From positions 702,501-766,500 of the forward strand of contig JARHVA010003186.1 of NCBI GenBank assembly GCA_037957365.1: a stretch of DNA of 64,000 bases. Reading direction: 5' to 3'. Below, piece by piece: positions 36,720-47,864 of this stretch. The translations under genes and the position numbers were made by a program. A model generated the notes under the pieces. It saw only the letters and a list, made by a program, of their open reading frames with translations, did not search any database and was not told the DNA's origin. Source of the stretch: Torreya grandis. Its lineage: Eukaryota; Streptophyta; Pinopsida; Cupressales; Taxaceae. Position 1 is the first letter of the stretch, and each line of letters begins with the position of its first letter.

Positions 36720-37840
36720 TTTGTTGCCTATAGGTAGGGTGGTGACCTTGAGAGAGAACATTGATAGATTTGAGGCCTTTAGTTAGGCAAAGTACTTTGG
36801 ATATTTATATACACCTAAGGTAGGTGTGAAGTATAGGGTCAAGTTAGTGGGATTGAAGTAGGTAATGATCTTAAACATATGTAAGGTGATTATAGGGATC
36901 ATTGACTCCTATTTAATGGGATACAAGGGGACTGATCACCTGATTTACAACTAGGCACCCATAGTTAGAGGAATAAAGGAGAGGATCCAATAATTTGTGT
37001 GGGATCTAGAGGTGTTGTCTAGGACATACATGGACTTATACAAGGTTTATAGGTATGTACCTCTATCAATTATCCACCCTACCTTCATCATGAGATGGAT
37101 ATTTAAACATATGATCTCTTACTAGAGAGGGGAATCAATTAGGGATTCATGGCCATTAGAGCTTCCCAATGGATATGGATAGTGTTATTCATGGATTTGG
37201 CATGGGCAATGAGTATGTTGATAGTAATAGATTTAATAGTTATCCCATATTAAAGGATGGTGGGTCATTAGGCTAATTAGGTGGTCACTCTTATAGCCCA
37301 CGAGAGTGCATGACAAATTAGTGATAGGTGCCTATAGGCAGAGGTGCATTATATAGATATAGTCCTCCAATATTATGGGTTGTAGTATGTATCTAATTTT
37401 CCCATTTGATAGGTTTTTCTATAGGAAATAAGGAGGTTCAAGACACTTGGCTTGGAGATTAGGATGGTATCCTATGACACCAGGGACTTTAATCACTATA
37501 ATGGCCAATAAGAGGCAAGAAAGAGGAGGAGAAAATGATAAGTAATATCTTATAAACATTAGGAGGGGGTGATGCACAAGTTTCAACATCGATGGGTTGA
37601 AAACATAATCCATAACCACCACCATAAAATTAGTAGGTTAATCCCTAGTTGTAGCAATAAGATGACTCACATCAATATTAATAGGCCATGGTTATGGGAG
37701 ATGAAGAGCAATATTTCATGAGAGGTGACCATGCGCTTACTGGAGATCAACCAATAATAGAGGAGGAAGAGGATGATATGAGTTTTAATTAGGAAGTAGA
37801 TAGATTTGAAGAAGGGAGACCTAGGTAAAATAGTGTGATA
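36720..37840 (+). pseudogene. Plus-strand coding relic within D's 3' region (antisense aORF candidate)
   Basis: Reading frames on the plus strand look coding. One covers about 36735-37150 (RENIDRFEAF, YFGYLYTPKVGVKYRVKLVG, WPLELPNGYG). A second, frame-shifted, covers about 37150-37540 (ending GLEIRMVSYDTRDFNHYNG and a Lys/Arg run). A third acidic stretch lies at 37695-37825. Stops are mainly TAG/TAA. It lies between D's pol and 3' LTR but antisense to D. Plant Tat elements are known to carry antisense additional ORFs there. I recognise no domain. Confidence 0.5.
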
Positions 37841-39079
37841 TTTTATTATTTTAGTTCTTTTACCATAGTACTTTCTAGTTTTTTGTATTTCATGTGACTA
37901 GTTATATGATGTATTTATGCATTTGTTTGTGATTTCAAAGTTAGGTACATAATGGAGGTCCTTGATCATAGATACTCTAGTTTATTTTTTCCATGTGGGT
38001 TCTATTCTTAGCAATGATTAGCTTTTAGTAGATGAGAGTCTCCCTACAGGCATACGAAAACACTTAAATGCACTTGTTTTTATATATCATGTGTTTAAGA
38101 ATATGAATCATTAATTGGGGGTGATTGTTATTCTAAGAGTCTCAAGCAAAGACTCTTAATGACATCATCATATTGAGAGGATATTAGGCTTAATCTATCC
38201 AATAGATAGTGGGATGGAAAAACTCCCAGATGGGTATAATCCAAAGATGACATAGGAGAAGAAGCTACAACCTACATCACTCCTTTACATTAGATACTTT
38301 TTGTAGGAGAAGTATAAGGATATATAGGAAATTGTATTTCTTCTTAGACACTTTTGAGATTACTTTTTATCTTTCCTTAATTTTATGACCCTTTACATTA
38401 GTCTCATGTGATTAGGAATATGCATGGGTTCATCACCAAAAGAAAGATGTAGGTGAGTAAGGGAATATTACCCCTATTATATCCCCACACAATGAGTAGG
38501 ATGAAAGGGTTCAATGCTAAGGATTATTAAAAGGAAGAATATTTTATATTGATTTGATTTCCATAAGCTTGATTTGTGTCAGTTTCTTCTTTCATTTTTT
38601 TAGGAAGGTTCTCACCCACAAATCTTGGTCCCAAGTAACTAGTAAGATGCAAAGGCTCATCACCAATGACTAGTATAGTTGAATATGGTTACTTGGTTTG
38701 AGCATGTTATTTTTTTTTCCTTAAATGGAGCCATAAAATAGTATTCTATGATGGAAAAACATCTAGACTACATTCTAGGTTAAAGTCATAAAGTTTGCAA
38801 GAACATATAGAGAAATGAGGTGCATATTGCTTATAATAACTAGTATAAGACTCTATGTCATGTTGATTTTGATAATATTTTATGAGTGGAATAGGGTGAT
38901 AATAAATAATAGATAAGATGATATTTTGTATTTTTAAATTCTATACTACATAGAATCATATCTAAAGAATGATTAAAAAGGTTAAAATGCTAAAAAACAC
39001 ATGAATAATGGAATTTTTATTTAATTATGTTAAGAGGGAAATATGAAATGTAATATCTATATGTAAAAAAAAATTAGAT
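37841..39079 (-). other. Element D 3' region, non-coding
   Basis: AT-rich sequence between the antisense relic and the end of D's pol. Nothing recognised. Confidence 0.35.
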
Positions 39080-39480
39080 GCAAATTTTTCATAGAATCAT
39101 CGAACTCCTTACCCTATAAGGTGCACAACTTAAAAGGCTCCATCATTAAAATATTCACTCACCAAATATGGACTCAACCAATTGGGCCTAAACTTTAAAC
39201 CTTCTCCCTATTTTTTATCCATTCTATTTGCACATCTCTAGATAAGTTATCTTACTAATATTTGGTGTTCATAGATTATTTTATGATATTCAAAGTATCA
39301 TTCATAGGGAATAATCATTCATGTTCTTCCTTTTGCATCCAAACAAAGGAAATCAAAAGTTTTTGAAAATGTGGTAAGAATTTATAAATGATATTCTACT
39401 TCTTGAGGGGAAAGATAAGATCCAACATTAAGGATATTTGGATTTGATTTGGAACTAATGCTGATTTATATAGTGTTTAG
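39080..39480 (-). pseudogene. pol: Element D: RT N-terminus joined to integrase C-terminus
   Basis: One minus-strand frame, with several stops, begins with the leader that precedes RT in gypsy pol (VGSYLSPQEVEYHL, about 39410-39460). After roughly 40 codons it continues as the integrase C-terminal domain (KFRPNWLSPYLVSEYFNDGAF, about 39135-39200; usual form KF.PNWEGPY.V.E....GAY). RT core, RNase H and integrase core are absent. D is thus internally deleted, either before or after insertion. Confidence 0.6.
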
Positions 39481-39880
39481 GGTTGCATTTCAAGTTTTTT
39501 CCTCAAGCATTGGTTGGGCATGGAGAAGTCAAATGGTTTGGTTATCTAATATAGCATCTAAACTATAATTTCCCTCTTTATGATGAGGTGTTGAGTGACT
39601 ATATTGAGTAAGTGGGTCATCAGGTTATTTTGGGGAATTATTATCATGCCCCAAGACTTCCACCATACCAACATGGTGAAATTTAATAGTGGAGTTGAGA
39701 GCCTCTAAATTGAGAGGTTTGTTAGGACTATAGATTTCTATCATGTATGAATCAAATTAGAGAGGATGCTAATGATTTCATCCATTGATTTGGCTAAGAT
39801 GGTTTTTGTTATCATATAAGTTTCCTCACTTAATTTTTACACTTTTTTAACTCCTTTTTCCACAATTTTTTCATTTGTAA
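39481..39880 (-). other. Element D pol linker
   Basis: Minus-strand protein-like pieces between protease tail and RT leader; no motif. Confidence 0.35.
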
Positions 39881-40420
39881 AGGTTTTATGGCTTTTCAAA
39901 CTTGACTTCAAGATGCATGTTATGGTTTATATGGGTCCATTACCTTTGGCTAAAGGTGAGGGATTCACCTCACGATTACTAGGTAGGTGATAGTCAATAT
40001 GAAACCCCAATTTATTATGTATCTTGGTTTGAAGGGAGTCAAAGGGTTTAGGATCCCCTTGAGCAATAAAAACCTTCTGTAGATGAAGGAATTTGATCTC
40101 TTAAAATAGGGTAGAAGGGATCACCTTCATCAAATAGATATAAGGCCTTCTCAGGATCATAATATAGTTCATATCCATATCAATCACATAAATTTCCATT
40201 AACATGGTTTTTGGACCAAAGGTTAGTGTAAGTAAAATGGTCCCAATGGAGGTATAACTAATTTTGTCATATCCTTTTAAGGTGTTCCTAATGGTGGACC
40301 CATTAATTTATTCATAACTGAGCTTATGGAGTATCAAAAAATGGGATTATGTTAACAACCAACCCATAATCAAACATTGGCCTCTTCACATAGTTTTTAT
40401 AAATCTATACATGTATATAA
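39881..40420 (-). pseudogene. Protease of element D
   Basis: Minus strand: active-site loop FDYGLVVNIIP at about 40345-40377, with Asp codon at 40369-40371 and Tyr where Ser/Thr/Asn is usual. The tail motif is YIMILRRPYIYLMKVIPSTL at about 40113-40172 (family LLGRPWIH..AVPSTL). Further on the frame reads DPKPFDSLQTKIHNKLGF. Typical plant gypsy protease, inactivated. Confidence 0.68.
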
Positions 40421-41149
40421 AATGATGGATCCCCCCTTATTTCCATCTTGACATGTTGGGGAAGACTCCTAAGGTTAAAAATGTAACTAGTATCTCTTGA
40501 GTTTTTCTTGATTTAGAACGTGTCTAATTCATGTGATTAATTTGGGCTTAAGGTGGAGGCATAACTCTAGATAGGTGTCCCAATCCTAAGGTGTAAAGGA
40601 GTGTGAAAGGATGGGAAAGAGATTTTATAAGAAGGTTCATAAAATAAATATGGGAAAACATATTTGTAAGATCTACAACTAGATCATAAAGGCTTAAGAC
40701 TGATTTTGATATCATCCTCTAGAATGTGTATAGAAAGGATAACCATTAGGTGGTATTTATTCGTATGAGTGATGTCAATTTCATCCTCTTTAGTTTGTAT
40801 TTCTATAATTCCTATCATCTTATTTTTTCTTTGGGGTCTTGATTGGGTAGCTGATCAGGTTTACCAAGTGAAAAATTAGAAGCTTTGGCATCATGGGTGC
40901 ATGATAGTAAGGGTTGGTAAGTGAGTTTATCCTATTTTCAATTATATGTATTTTATTGTTAGTGGTTAGGAAATGAGTATTGGTATATTATCAATTTGTA
41001 ATTTTACGGTGCCACTTGGCCTATTGATAGGTTTTATAAGTTTTTATTAGCAGTCCTTAAAAACATGTCTATGAAAGTTTTTCATTGGTCCTTATGGAGT
41101 ATTTGACTAATTTTTTTATACTCCCTATAGGCACATGTATCACAACTAA

Positions 41150-41594
41150 TTAATATGTATAAAATACAATAGACATTGGTATTGTAATCCCTAGGCATTT
41201 AGTTTTGGCCATGTTTACCAAACCTTTGTTGGTTGTTATTTTGGTAAAAGTGTTGATTCTAGTTTTGGTCATTGTTTTGAAAGTGATTTTGTAATTGATT
41301 TTGATCTTACATGTCATGAGGTGAAATATGGATAAAATATACCACATTAAATTCAAGTAGAGGGTTTTGGTTCCTTGCATCACCATTTTTTTATTGATAT
41401 TATTTTTTTCATGGGTTGACCTTGATTATTAGTTACATTATTTTTCCTCTTGGCATGATCTATGACATCATAATTAGTGGTGTTATAAGTTTTGTTTAGA
41501 ATATTAAGTCCTTGATTTTAGGGTTATTTTAGTTTATGGTTTGATAACCTTATTACTTTTTTAGGGGTGATTAATCTCCCATTAAATTGGAAAG
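41150..41594 (-). pseudogene. gag: gag C-terminal tail of element D
   Basis: Minus-strand frame around 41165-41300 is Gln/Asn-rich (HFQNNDQN and QHFYQNNNQQRFGKHGQN on either side of a stop), as in gag tails of this lineage. The gene is cut at 41594 by element C and continues at 49216. Confidence 0.55.
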
Positions 41595-42925
41595 TGTTTA
41601 ACCCTAAAATGAAATCTAAGTGTTTGAAGTTAGCCTTAGATTTGGATTAAAGGGGTATATACAAATGAAATGGAAAAATGATGATAATCAAATCTATAAC
41701 AAGCCAATTAGATGTTAAACTCAGATATAAGCATACACTAAATTTATTATGTTTATATAGTTTAAATAAGGAAAGTACAACTATGTTAGATATATAAATG
41801 ATAAATAAATGAAGTACTTAGCTTGTTCTAATGTTAATGTAGTTCTAGATCTAGAATAGGTTAAAAATAGGTAGGAAGTAGATTCTAAAATAGTCATCAA
41901 ATTCTAGATCTGACACTTTTAGCTCTTTAGACAATAATGTCATCTTGGGATGGTTACATTGATGTTACTATCTAAGTTTGATGCTAGTGTCATGTACAAA
42001 ATATCTGCTAAAATAGGATATGACCACCTAGATGCTTTTGGTTTCTAATTCACCTTCACTCTGGTGCATTCATATCTAAGACATGGACAGTCACTACTTG
42101 TAAAATGGAAAAACTTTAAATTTTCATATTCAATGTGACCTTAGGTAAAATGGGTTAGTGGACACATAATTTCAAGCTAACTCTAATGACCTTGCTATAA
42201 AAAGATGTTATCTACATAGCCAATACTCTGAAGATAGCCTCAAACTAATGTAGTTCTCCCATATATGTTGGCTTGTGTATGAATCATATAATGTGTGCAA
42301 AGTAAGTATAATAGTGACCTAGAATTTAACTTGTAAAATCAAGATCTTGGGATTCTCCTTTAGTACTTCAAACCTATAGATGTGTATTCCCTATGACTTG
42401 TATCGAAATAGGAATAAATAGGGAAAATTTGATCAATTGAATGCTCTTTTAATTCTCTTGGGTATTTTGCTAGGTATTTATAGGTGTAGGTAGGTGAGGA
42501 ATGAATGAGGGTTGATCTTGTATTTATATCAATCCATTTGTAGTACTAACTCACATTAAATCACTTAGGATGACCATTTGGATATGTTTCATTTGTAAAT
42601 TAGATGACTTTAGGGCACTAGATATTTCCGTCAGGACAGGACAATAATGTTGATGCTATTGTCTAGGGAGTAAAAAAATAGGTACATGCTTAGAACTTAT
42701 AGAGATGGAATATAATTACATTTTAATTATTTTGGGTAAGATAAAAGACCTAGTTCATCAATATAAGATTGGTCAGACTAAGCGATATAGGCCAAGTGGC
42801 AAAAACATAGAGTGGATATGAGACTTATGAAAGAGAAAGGTAGAGAATTTAGAGGAATAATGAAGGTCTGATTTTTCCAAGTGTATAAGATTGAGGTTCT
42901 ATATAATCACAAAATATCATCTACA
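41595..42925 (-). repeat. 3' LTR of element C
   Basis: Plus strand TGTTTAACCC...CATCTACA, aligned throughout with 47865-49215 and with the solo LTR at 28634. Confidence 0.88.
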
Positions 42926-42941
42926 TTTTCCCCCCTTTGAA
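42926..42941 (-). other. Polypurine tract of element C
   Basis: Minus strand TCAAAGGGGGGAAAA directly precedes TGTAGATGAT. Confidence 0.8.
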
Positions 42942-43751
42942 TCTTGTAATGAAATTGTTAGTTTAAAGGAAAAGAATGTGTACCTGGGTATATATGCACA
43001 CCTTGTCTTTATGTATGCCTAACTTGAGTGTTTTTCTAGTGACTAACTTGTAACCAAGAGCATATTATATTATAAAATTAATGCATATAATATGGGTTGA
43101 AATTACTTGAAATATATTGAAATTGAAAGAGTAAAGTTTAGGAGTACACATGTGTGTCGATGTAACCACCGTACCTATTGGCAAGTTATTTTTAAAAATA
43201 TGTATCATTGTAAGGATATATAAATTGATATTATTATAAATATAGATAAATATATAAAGTACATATATCTAAGGATATAGATAAAGTGAGAGAGATATTG
43301 GAAGGCATGTTCCCTCAACTTTGGAGTAAAAGTGAGTTGCCCCTTGGTAGTTGAGATTAGCTCAACCATATAACCTAATGATAATTATAACCTGGTGAGG
43401 ATAGATGATTGAGTCAAACCTAAAAACTTGTAAATATTGAATTATTTGATCACCTCAATCATACCAAAAGGTGAACCAACTACTACATTATATTGGCTCA
43501 ATAAAAGTTCATAAAATTTTGTAGGGTATCAGTAAAAAAAAGTTTGTGACATGGTAACAGTCCATAAAAGAGTTTTGGAAAAATAAATTGATTTATATTT
43601 TACAATATTATACACATGTTTCATATCATATGCACCATAGATATGTTTCATGTTGAAACTATGTATAACAATAGTACCAGTGTATATAATTATGCCATAA
43701 TTGTGAATCTGAATCATATAACTATGTGCTTTGGCCAATTTGGATAATTGT
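42942..43751 (-). other. Element C interior, non-coding
   Basis: AT-rich sequence between PPT and G-run modules. Short minus ORFs here are not conserved with B. Confidence 0.35.
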
Positions 43752-44052
43752 GTGTGGAGAACATGATTCAAAATCATGACCCCACTATATATGGATAAAT
43801 ATTAAAATTAATATAAGTACCACTATGGAGGACATGTTTACAAAACATGCCCCCACTATAAATTGGAAATGTTGAATATTGAATAGGTGTTGAGAACATG
43901 ATTCTAAAGCATTCCCCCACTGAATCTGATAAATTGATATAAGTACCATATACAAAATGAGTGTGGAGAACATGTTTCCAAAGCATTCCCCCACTATAAT
44001 CCAAAAACCATACCAAGTGTGGAGAGCATGTATTTATGACATTCCCCCACTA
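43752..44052 (-). repeat. Five G-run/hairpin modules of element C
   Basis: Modules at about 43752, 43822, 43887, 43961 and 44017 follow one plan. On the minus strand each reads AGTGGGG(G), then AATG or CATG, a short spacer, CATG, and TTCTCCACAC. In the first two, the CATG parts form a palindrome (CATGATT...AATCATG; CATGTTT...AAACATG). Each resembles a spare polypurine tract with a hairpin. Overlapping minus ORFs are by-products of the repeat. Confidence 0.72.
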
Positions 44053-44353
44053 ATATTTCCCCCATTTTGAGGTGAGGGAAAGATATGAACTAGTAGTTAC
44101 CTCACCTCAAAAGGATAAGATAATTCTATACTCTATGAATATAACCATGTAGCATATAGAATGAAACATGAAAAGGTAAATGTATCATTGAAGTACATAA
44201 AGCCAATGTGACCATATGTAGGCCTAAGATACATTATAAATATCATGGAAACATCTATATAGTAATAATATAAGCTCAACAAGGAAACATACACACACAC
44301 AAGAGCACTCAAAGTCAATTAAAAAATCAATGGTCCAAAGAAACTATAAACAA

Positions 44354-44462
44354 GGGGCATGTTCAAATGTTGCACAATCAAATGGACATGACTTATTCAA
44401 ATGTCCATAAAATAAATAATGACATATTCAAATGTTCATACAAAAAATAATGACATATACAA
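44354..44462 (-). repeat. Hairpin array of element C
   Basis: Copies of GGACAT...AAATGTCC-like palindromes at 44354, 44384-44406, 44421-44437 and 44452, same stem as in element B at 23141-23310. Confidence 0.65.
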
Positions 44463-45000
44463 ATGTTAATTAAACCATATATAGCATAGGGGCGTAATCA
44501 AAGTAACATATTTAAATGCCTAAAAAAGGAATATAAGACACTCAATGAAGTGCTTAAAGTAAAGAATAAGCAACCAGCATAAACATGTCATAATAGCCCA
44601 TAGATATAATGTGTTAGGAAAAACATATGTTACATGTATATCATATCAAGTACCTTGTGTAATATATAATCATGGATATTAGACATGTGTAAGTATATAT
44701 GGAAGCTCAATCATGCTAATGTAGATTGATTGTTAAATCATATAACATATGTGTATCAATATCAAATAAGTGTATGCCTCTAATGTCCATATGGCATGAG
44801 TATAAATAAATCCCAACATCCAAAATATGAATGTACCATGTGTTTGAGTATGCATATATCACACTCAAACAAAAGTGTGACACATATGTGTATGTAGGAG
44901 TAACTAGGTATGTTATCCATTAATATGGAAGTAACACATAGATTCCAAGGAGCCAATAGAAAATGAGAGTACCAAAAGTATTATTGGTTTTTGAATTTTT
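44463..45000 (-). other. Element C interior, non-coding
   Basis: AT-rich; ends in a T-rich low-complexity run (44990-45030). Nothing recognised. Confidence 0.35.
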
Positions 45001-45039
45001 TTATTTTTTTTTATTTTTTAAATTTTTGGAATAGGAAAG

Positions 45040-45560
45040 ATCATCCTATGATTCCATCCAATGGATGGCCATAGTTATCTCCCCACTGTGAATCTGGTGT
45101 AATACCTGAGTTACACTATGGAGGAGTATGTATAGGTGTCATAAATTATGGTATCAATGGTGGTATATGTATGTACAATAATACTTTGTGATCATGAATA
45201 AATAGTAATCATAATAGGAGTAGGTATTTTTGGAACCCATCATTGGTTGTTTGTTGTTTTCTTTGGTATAATAATAATATGTGCATTTTGAGGTGCTCTA
45301 GATATTTGAACATGGTGTGTAGTATAAGATTGGGATTCTATGGAATCCACTGTATGTCTCTAATGTATTGGTCTCTCAAGAATTGGCCACCTAATAAAGG
45401 GGATCGATTGTTGTTTAACTTTTTGTAGTAAATTAGCCTTAGTAAGCCTGATGGCTAGTTGTCTGGGTAAAAGTTTATTTTGCTTAAGAGGATGCTCATA
45501 TGGAATTCCATAAATTATAATTACCCAATTAGTATGAATTTATTTTAAACACCCATGCAC
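45040..45560 (-). pseudogene. Gln-rich tail after protease of element C
   Basis: Minus-strand frame continues from the protease with stops spaced as if replacing Gln codons; composition is Gln/Thr/Ser/Ile-rich. No domain. Confidence 0.4.
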
Positions 45561-45960
45561 TTATGATATGATACTTTAAGGATGTGTATCTAAGGTCTTC
45601 CACATAACATATGAAAGATGCATGTGGAAGGGATAACATGAAAGGTAATAACCATATGTGTGGGACCAACCGGTAAATGTAAGCCAATCTCACCAAGAAT
45701 CTCTTAGGAGGTCACATTGAATGCTCTAACTGATTTGGTAGATGGGTATAAATCATTAAGATTATAACCTAAGTGCATTAGCAATTTCATGGTACAAACA
45801 TTCTTACTTGCACCATTATCAATCATAACACTATGTATGGGGTGTTTATCAAAATATGCTCAAATGAATAAAGAATGAAGATCAGATTCATCATCCTTAA
45901 TTTCAATGTCATCAAAGGAAATAGAAGGTATATGAACCATGGGAGGTATATGTCACATGT
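45561..45960 (-). pseudogene. Protease of element C
   Basis: Minus strand: VMIDNGASKNVCTMKLL around 45785-45835 with Asp codon at 45818-45820. A hydrophobic strand follows, then FHMLCGRP, a stop and IHILKV at about 45590-45630 (LLGRPWIH family). Catalytic loop D-N-G, also found in some plant gypsy elements. Upstream 45890-46100 reads acidic protein (FDDIEIKDDESDLHSLFI). Confidence 0.75.
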
Positions 45961-46294
45961 AAGTACCAATAACCCCATCAAGTGGGTGTTCATAATGTGA
46001 TGGAAGAGGATGTGAATTATATGCCATTTAAACTTTTGGTTCCTCCTTAGAATGGTCTTACAAAGGATCATTAAATATTTTCTATTTATGGTGATCACTA
46101 GATTGTGAAACTAATTATTTTATAAGAACCTCAAAAGTAAGTTTTTAGTCATCAATAAGATCTTGGATCTTATGTTTCAAGGTAAAGCATCTTCTTGTAG
46201 AATGTCCTAGTCCTTGATGATAATCATAATAAGAATTTGTATCATATCATCTGGTTAGAGGTCAACTCATATCAACTTCAATAGGATGAGGGAG

Positions 46295-46675
46295 AGATAT
46301 AATTTTACACTCTAGTAACTATGGGAGTGATTAAGCTGGGGACTCAGGTAAACATGTAAATTATCCCCTTGGTGTATTAGTTAAGACAAGCTAATTAGGC
46401 TACTGTGAAACTATGTTAACCATTGTGTGTTTTCATTTTAGGCTCAGGGGGATTTTCCTTATAACTTAGTTTAATTTTGAATTACACTTTAGTAATTATG
46501 GGAGTAATGAATTTGGGGACTCAGGTAAACATGTAAATTATTTCCTTGGTGTATTAGATAAGATAAGCCAATTAGGCTACTATGAAAATGTGTTAACCAT
46601 TATGTGTTAACCATTATGTGTTTTCCTTTTTAGTCTCAAGAGGATTTTCCTTATAATTTGATTTAATTATGAAAT
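46295..46675 (-). repeat. ~177-bp tandem duplication in element C
   Basis: acact.tagtaa.tatgggagt at 46307 recurs at 46484, followed in both by ggggactcaggtaaacatgt, aattaggctact and gattttccttata. The second unit also duplicates ttaaccattatgtg (46592-46620). It interrupts the gag-protease frame. Confidence 0.8.
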
Positions 46676-46719
46676 TGATACTAGATTTAGATATATCTAG
46701 TGTGTTTGATACATACTTG

Positions 46720-47280
46720 AGCTTATTTAATGATAAGATTTACATTTACAATCCCATACAAAATGGCATAAGTCATCAAAATATTTGAACTTCTTAAAAA
46801 TAATGGACTCAATAAATAAACAAGAAAAATTTGATTGAATATATCTTTCAACTCTTTATATATCATATTATTGGTCATTTTGGCTAGCATTATCTTATAT
46901 CTCAAGACATATTCATTGATAGGTTCATTCATTCCTTATTTGGTTTTGGTAATTTGAACATAGGAAACCTTTTCAAAAAATGTTAATGGAAAAGTGTGCT
47001 AAGAATTGGTATACAAGAGCTTTGAATGCTTTGATATATTGAAGAGGTAAATCATAAGACCACCTCAAATCGTATCCCTTGAGGTTTCTTAGAAATAATT
47101 TTGTCAAAACTTTATCATTAGAAGCATATTCAAGGTATGTTGCATAAAATGTTTAAAAATGTTATTCAGGATCACCTTTTCCATCATTTAATGTGAACTT
47201 AGGTGTAACGAATTCTATTGGTAAAGGGTGTAAAGATATTTCAAGTACAAGAGGGTTATGCAAGAAATCTTATGAATCTA
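46720..47280 (-). pseudogene. gag: gag of element C
   Basis: Minus strand, in two frames: DFLHNPLVLEIS, FVTPKFTLNDGKGDPE (about 47170-47265), KVLTKLFLRNLKGYDLRW (about 47080-47140), then the C-terminal part at 46723-46932 (NEYVLRYKIMLAKM). It is the retrotransposon gag family capsid. One frameshift and stops. Confidence 0.8.
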
Positions 47281-47848
47281 TAGAATGAGGGGATTTTAGA
47301 GTTTTTTGTTCAATGTTTTTAATCTTATCTTCCAAGGTTTTTATAACTTGAACGAATGATTAAACTATAGGCCCAATGGGATTTTGATTAATAATTTGAG
47401 TAGTCACCAAAGGGGATGAAAACATGTTTTAATTATTAATGAGCATTGAAATTAGTATTTATGTTGATATAATAGGTAATTCCATGATAGATCTATCAAT
47501 AGTAGTTTCAGGGAACAAAGGTTTAAACACATAATCCATGCCCCCGCTATATTTTTTAGGTGGATTGATAAGTGTGGGATGAGTTATAATACCTTCTAAT
47601 GAATCACCATTACTAGGTGAAGTAGCCTTAGTTTTATATTATTAACTTATTTCATCTCTTGTAACCTTAAAAATACATCTATTAAGCCCTTGTTATTATT
47701 AAGATGAGTAATCAATGCTTCTTTATCTTCCATTTGAAATCAAGTTTTTGACTAACATTTTCCATTACTTCACAAATGAAAAAATTTAGATTTAAAACAA
47801 AGTACAGTAATTAAGAGACCCTAAGTGACCTAGGGTTTGATGTTCAAA

Positions 47849-47862
47849 GATCAAGGTCACCA
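47849..47862 (-). other. Primer-binding site of element C
   Basis: Minus strand TGGTGACCTTGATC, two bases from the 5' LTR end, same offset as in element B. Confidence 0.6.
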
Positions 47863-47864
47863 AA

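Noticed and set aside
43529..44016. Overlapping minus ORFs with repeated peptide pattern
   Set aside because: The peptide repeat follows directly from the tandem DNA modules; frames differ between modules and no homology is seen.
43752..44052. CRISPR-like array of spaced repeats
   Set aside because: Repeats are degenerate, spacers share sequence, the context is a plant retroelement, and no cas gene is present.
44990..45030. T/A homopolymer run as a poly(A) tail of a LINE or SINE
   Set aside because: There is no flanking target duplication or upstream LINE/SINE motif; it lies inside element C's interior.
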